The notes below the pieces were generated by a model. That model was not told where the DNA came from, ran no database searches, and saw nothing but the letters and a program-made list of their open reading frames with translations. The position numbers were made by a program, and so were the translations under genes. A stretch of 15,879 nt of DNA from NCBI GenBank assembly GCA_029052375.1, contig JAIDJD010000058.1:1-15879 (forward strand), given 5' to 3'. Of the stretch, positions 14,736-15,879 are shown in pieces (the stretch's first letter is position 1; every line of letters starts with the position of its first letter). This stretch comes from Duncaniella sp. (lineage in GTDB: Bacteria; Bacteroidota; Bacteroidia; Bacteroidales; Muribaculaceae).

Positions 14736-15581
14736 TCAGTATGTCGTGCGGGCTTCGGCATACTCTCCCAGGACGGCGAGGTCTCGCATCAGCGGACGGA
14801 CGGCGTCGATGGCCTGATGGTAGCGCACGAGGCTGTCGAATGTCAGGTCTGCATAGAAACGGTATTCCCACTCGCGTCCTACGATGGGCGTCGACTGTAT
14901 CTTTGAGAGATTGATGTCGTAGAACGAGAGTATCGTGAGCACCTTGGAGAGCGCCCCCTGGGTGTGCGGAAGGGTGAAGACTATCGAGGCCTTGTCTATA
15001 TCTTTTTCGGCCGGCCCTGTCTCGGATGCCAGCAGGGGGTCGGCCACCACGAGAAATCGCGTGAAGTTGCGCTTGTTGGTCTCGATGCCGCGCTCGAGTA
15101 TCTCGAGCCCGTAGAGGTTGGCGGCATACTCGCCGCAGACAGCCGCGTGGCCTGTCAGGTGTCCTTCGGCTATGGCCTTTGCGCTTCCGGCTGTGTCGAG
15201 GTGTTCCACAATCTTGAGGTTGGGATGACGGCGCAGGTACTGGTCGCACTGCATCAGTGCCATTGGGTGTGAGTTGACTTCGGTGAGGTCTGCGATGCGT
15301 TGTCCTGGCAGGGCGCAGAGTACGTGAGAGATTCTCAGTTTCAGCTCGCCTACCACTCTCAGACTGCTCTGCCTCAGCAGTTCGTGGTTCTGCAGCAATG
15401 GGCCTGCTATGGTGTTCTCTATGGCCACGATGCCTGTGAGAGAGGCGTCTGTCGACAGAGTCTCGAACATAGACTGGAATGTCTCGCAGGGGATGGTGGA
15501 TACATCCTCGCCCTTGAAGTAGAGATGTGCGGCCGCGTCGTGATAGCATCCGGCCTCGCCCTGTATCGTGATTTTTCTCAT
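14736..15581 (-). CDS. pheA: Prephenate dehydratase
   Basis: It converts prephenate to phenylpyruvate, the phenylalanine branch. The 281-aa monofunctional enzyme has GIVAIENTIAG (50-60), NSHPMALMQC (103-112), and the catalytic NFTRF motif (172-176, Thr174-Arg175-Phe176). These are followed by a C-terminal ACT domain (about 198-275, GALSKVLTILSFYDINLSKIQ). The ESRP motif of the Phe-binding ACT site reads IQSTP here, so feedback by phenylalanine may differ from that of E. coli PheA. The start at 15581 gives MRKITIQGEAGCYHD, the normal family N-terminus. It is the first gene of the operon and has its own promoter at 15601-15631. Confidence 0.95.
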   Translation of the reverse strand: MRKITIQGEAGCYHDAAAHLYFKGEDVSTIPCETFQSMFETLSTDASLTGIVAIENTIAGPLLQNHELLRQSSLRVVGELKLRISHVLCALPGQRIADLTEVNSHPMALMQCDQYLRRHPNLKIVEHLDTAGSAKAIAEGHLTGHAAVCGEYAANLYGLEILERGIETNKRNFTRFLVVADPLLASETGPAEKDIDKASIVFTLPHTQGALSKVLTILSFYDINLSKIQSTPIVGREWEYRFYADLTFDSLVRYHQAIDAVRPLMRDLAVLGEYAEARTTY

Positions 15582-15600
15582 CTAAAAGCAGATTAACGTG

Positions 15601-15631
15601 CAAAGGTAGCACTATAATCAGCATACATCAA
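15601..15631 (-). promoter_or_regulatory. Promoter of the aromatic amino-acid operon
   Basis: On the minus strand TTG (15629-15631), a 20-bp spacer, then TACCTTTG (15601-15608), a full TAnnTTTG match. It lies 19 nt from the pheA ATG at 15581, so the leader is only about 15 nt. That leaves no room for a T-box or an attenuator peptide; transcriptional attenuation by a leader is unlikely here. Confidence 0.75.
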
Positions 15632-15686
15632 CCTAAATGTAAATAATAATTGTAAAAAATCGTTGAATCGTCAGTCGGTATCTTCA

Positions 15687-15703
15687 AAGTGCTTCCGGCA
15701 CTT
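15687..15703. repeat. Small perfect hairpin, possible weak terminator
   Basis: AAGTGC (15687-15692) and GCACTT (15698-15703) form a 6-bp stem around the loop TTCCG. A T-rich stretch (CTTTTGTGATTT) follows on the plus strand. No gene ending here is seen on that strand, so a terminator role is uncertain. Confidence 0.35.
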
Positions 15704-15771
15704 CTTTTGTGATTTCAATGTTAATTGGGTTTATTGTCTCGTCTAATGAACTAAATGTTAAAAAAATGGAT

Positions 15772-15799
15772 TTCAACTTGTATTATAAAAATAGTTGAA
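15772..15799. repeat. Inverted repeat overlapping the right-end promoter
   Basis: TTCAACT (15772-15778) and AGTTGAA (15793-15799) are perfect 7-bp inverted arms separated by 14 bp. The left arm reaches the -33 box and the right arm ends just before the -7 box, the placement expected of a repressor operator. No binding protein is identified. Confidence 0.4.
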
Positions 15800-15808
15800 C
15801 TATCTTTG
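15778..15808 (+). promoter_or_regulatory. Promoter reading off the right edge
   Basis: TTG (15778-15780), a 20-bp spacer, then TATCTTTG (15801-15808), a full match to the Bacteroidota promoter on the plus strand. Transcription would start near 15812 and run out of the window. Confidence 0.7.
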
Positions 15809-15879
15809 TAGTATAAAAATTGGGAAAAATATCCACAAACAAATCCATGAAACTTCTGAAAAATACATAATTACCATAC

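Larger units (their letters stand above)
15632..15879. other. AT-rich intergenic region to the window edge
   Basis: There is no convincing coding region. It holds a small hairpin (15687-15703), a plus-strand promoter (15778-15808) with an overlapping inverted repeat, and a 7-codon open frame (15847-15870, MKLLKNT then TAA). The gene driven by the promoter must lie to the right of the window. The sharp drop in GC relative to the genes is normal for intergenic DNA in this phylum. Confidence 0.6.

Noticed and set aside
15582..15631. A T-box or Trp/Phe-type leader-peptide attenuator before pheA
   Set aside because: The promoter lies 19 nt from the ATG, leaving no room for a leader structure.

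Overview
The window looks like ordinary chromosome from a fairly GC-rich member of the Bacteroidales, plausibly Muribaculaceae-like; the family-level placement is inference. Four things point to Bacteroidota. Intergenic regions carry the phylum promoter pattern (TTTG or TTG, 19-21 bp, then TAnnTTTG). There is a CarboxypepD_reg/plug/OMP_b-brl_3 outer-membrane protein. DAHP synthase carries a C-terminal chorismate mutase, as in Porphyromonas. PurF is of the long (about 630 aa) type. No tRNA, rRNA, CRISPR array, insertion sequence or phage gene was seen.

Layout, left to right. (1) 1-2408, minus strand: the 5' part of purA (its C-terminus runs off the left edge), a Fur-family regulator 27 nt upstream of it, and holA (DNA polymerase III delta). 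(2) 2409-3032: a compact pair of back-to-back promoters, firing holA leftwards and a small stand-alone PD-(D/E)XK protein (HsdR N-terminal type) rightwards. (3) 3023-5585, minus strand: an apparent operon of a DUF1846 protein followed by lrgA and lrgB. (4) 5774-8605, plus strand: a TonB-receptor-like outer-membrane beta-barrel gene interrupted by one in-frame TAA, followed by a strong intrinsic terminator. (5) 8777-10666, plus strand: long-form amidophosphoribosyltransferase with its own clear promoter. (6) 10672-15581, minus strand: an aromatic amino-acid operon of prephenate dehydratase, PLP aminotransferase, DAHP synthase/chorismate mutase and prephenate dehydrogenase, plus a trailing secreted protein of unknown function. 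(7) 15582-15879: AT-rich intergenic DNA with the pheA promoter on the minus strand and another promoter on the plus strand reading off the right edge.

How the genes work together. The five aromatic activities make up the entry step into the shikimate pathway (DAHP synthase) and the whole terminal branch: chorismate to prephenate, prephenate to phenylpyruvate or hydroxyphenylpyruvate, then transamination to Phe/Tyr. The intervening shikimate enzymes are not here. PurF and PurA act at the first step of IMP synthesis and the first step from IMP to AMP, but they sit in separate transcription units. DUF1846-LrgAB may be a functional unit whose substrate is unknown.

No clearly new defence or mobile system is present. 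The observations most worth a second look are the premature stop in the outer-membrane protein, promoters placed only 7-11 nt from start codons at three genes, the DUF1846-LrgAB operon, the stand-alone HsdR_N nuclease-like protein divergent from holA, and the unassigned secreted protein at the end of the aromatic operon.
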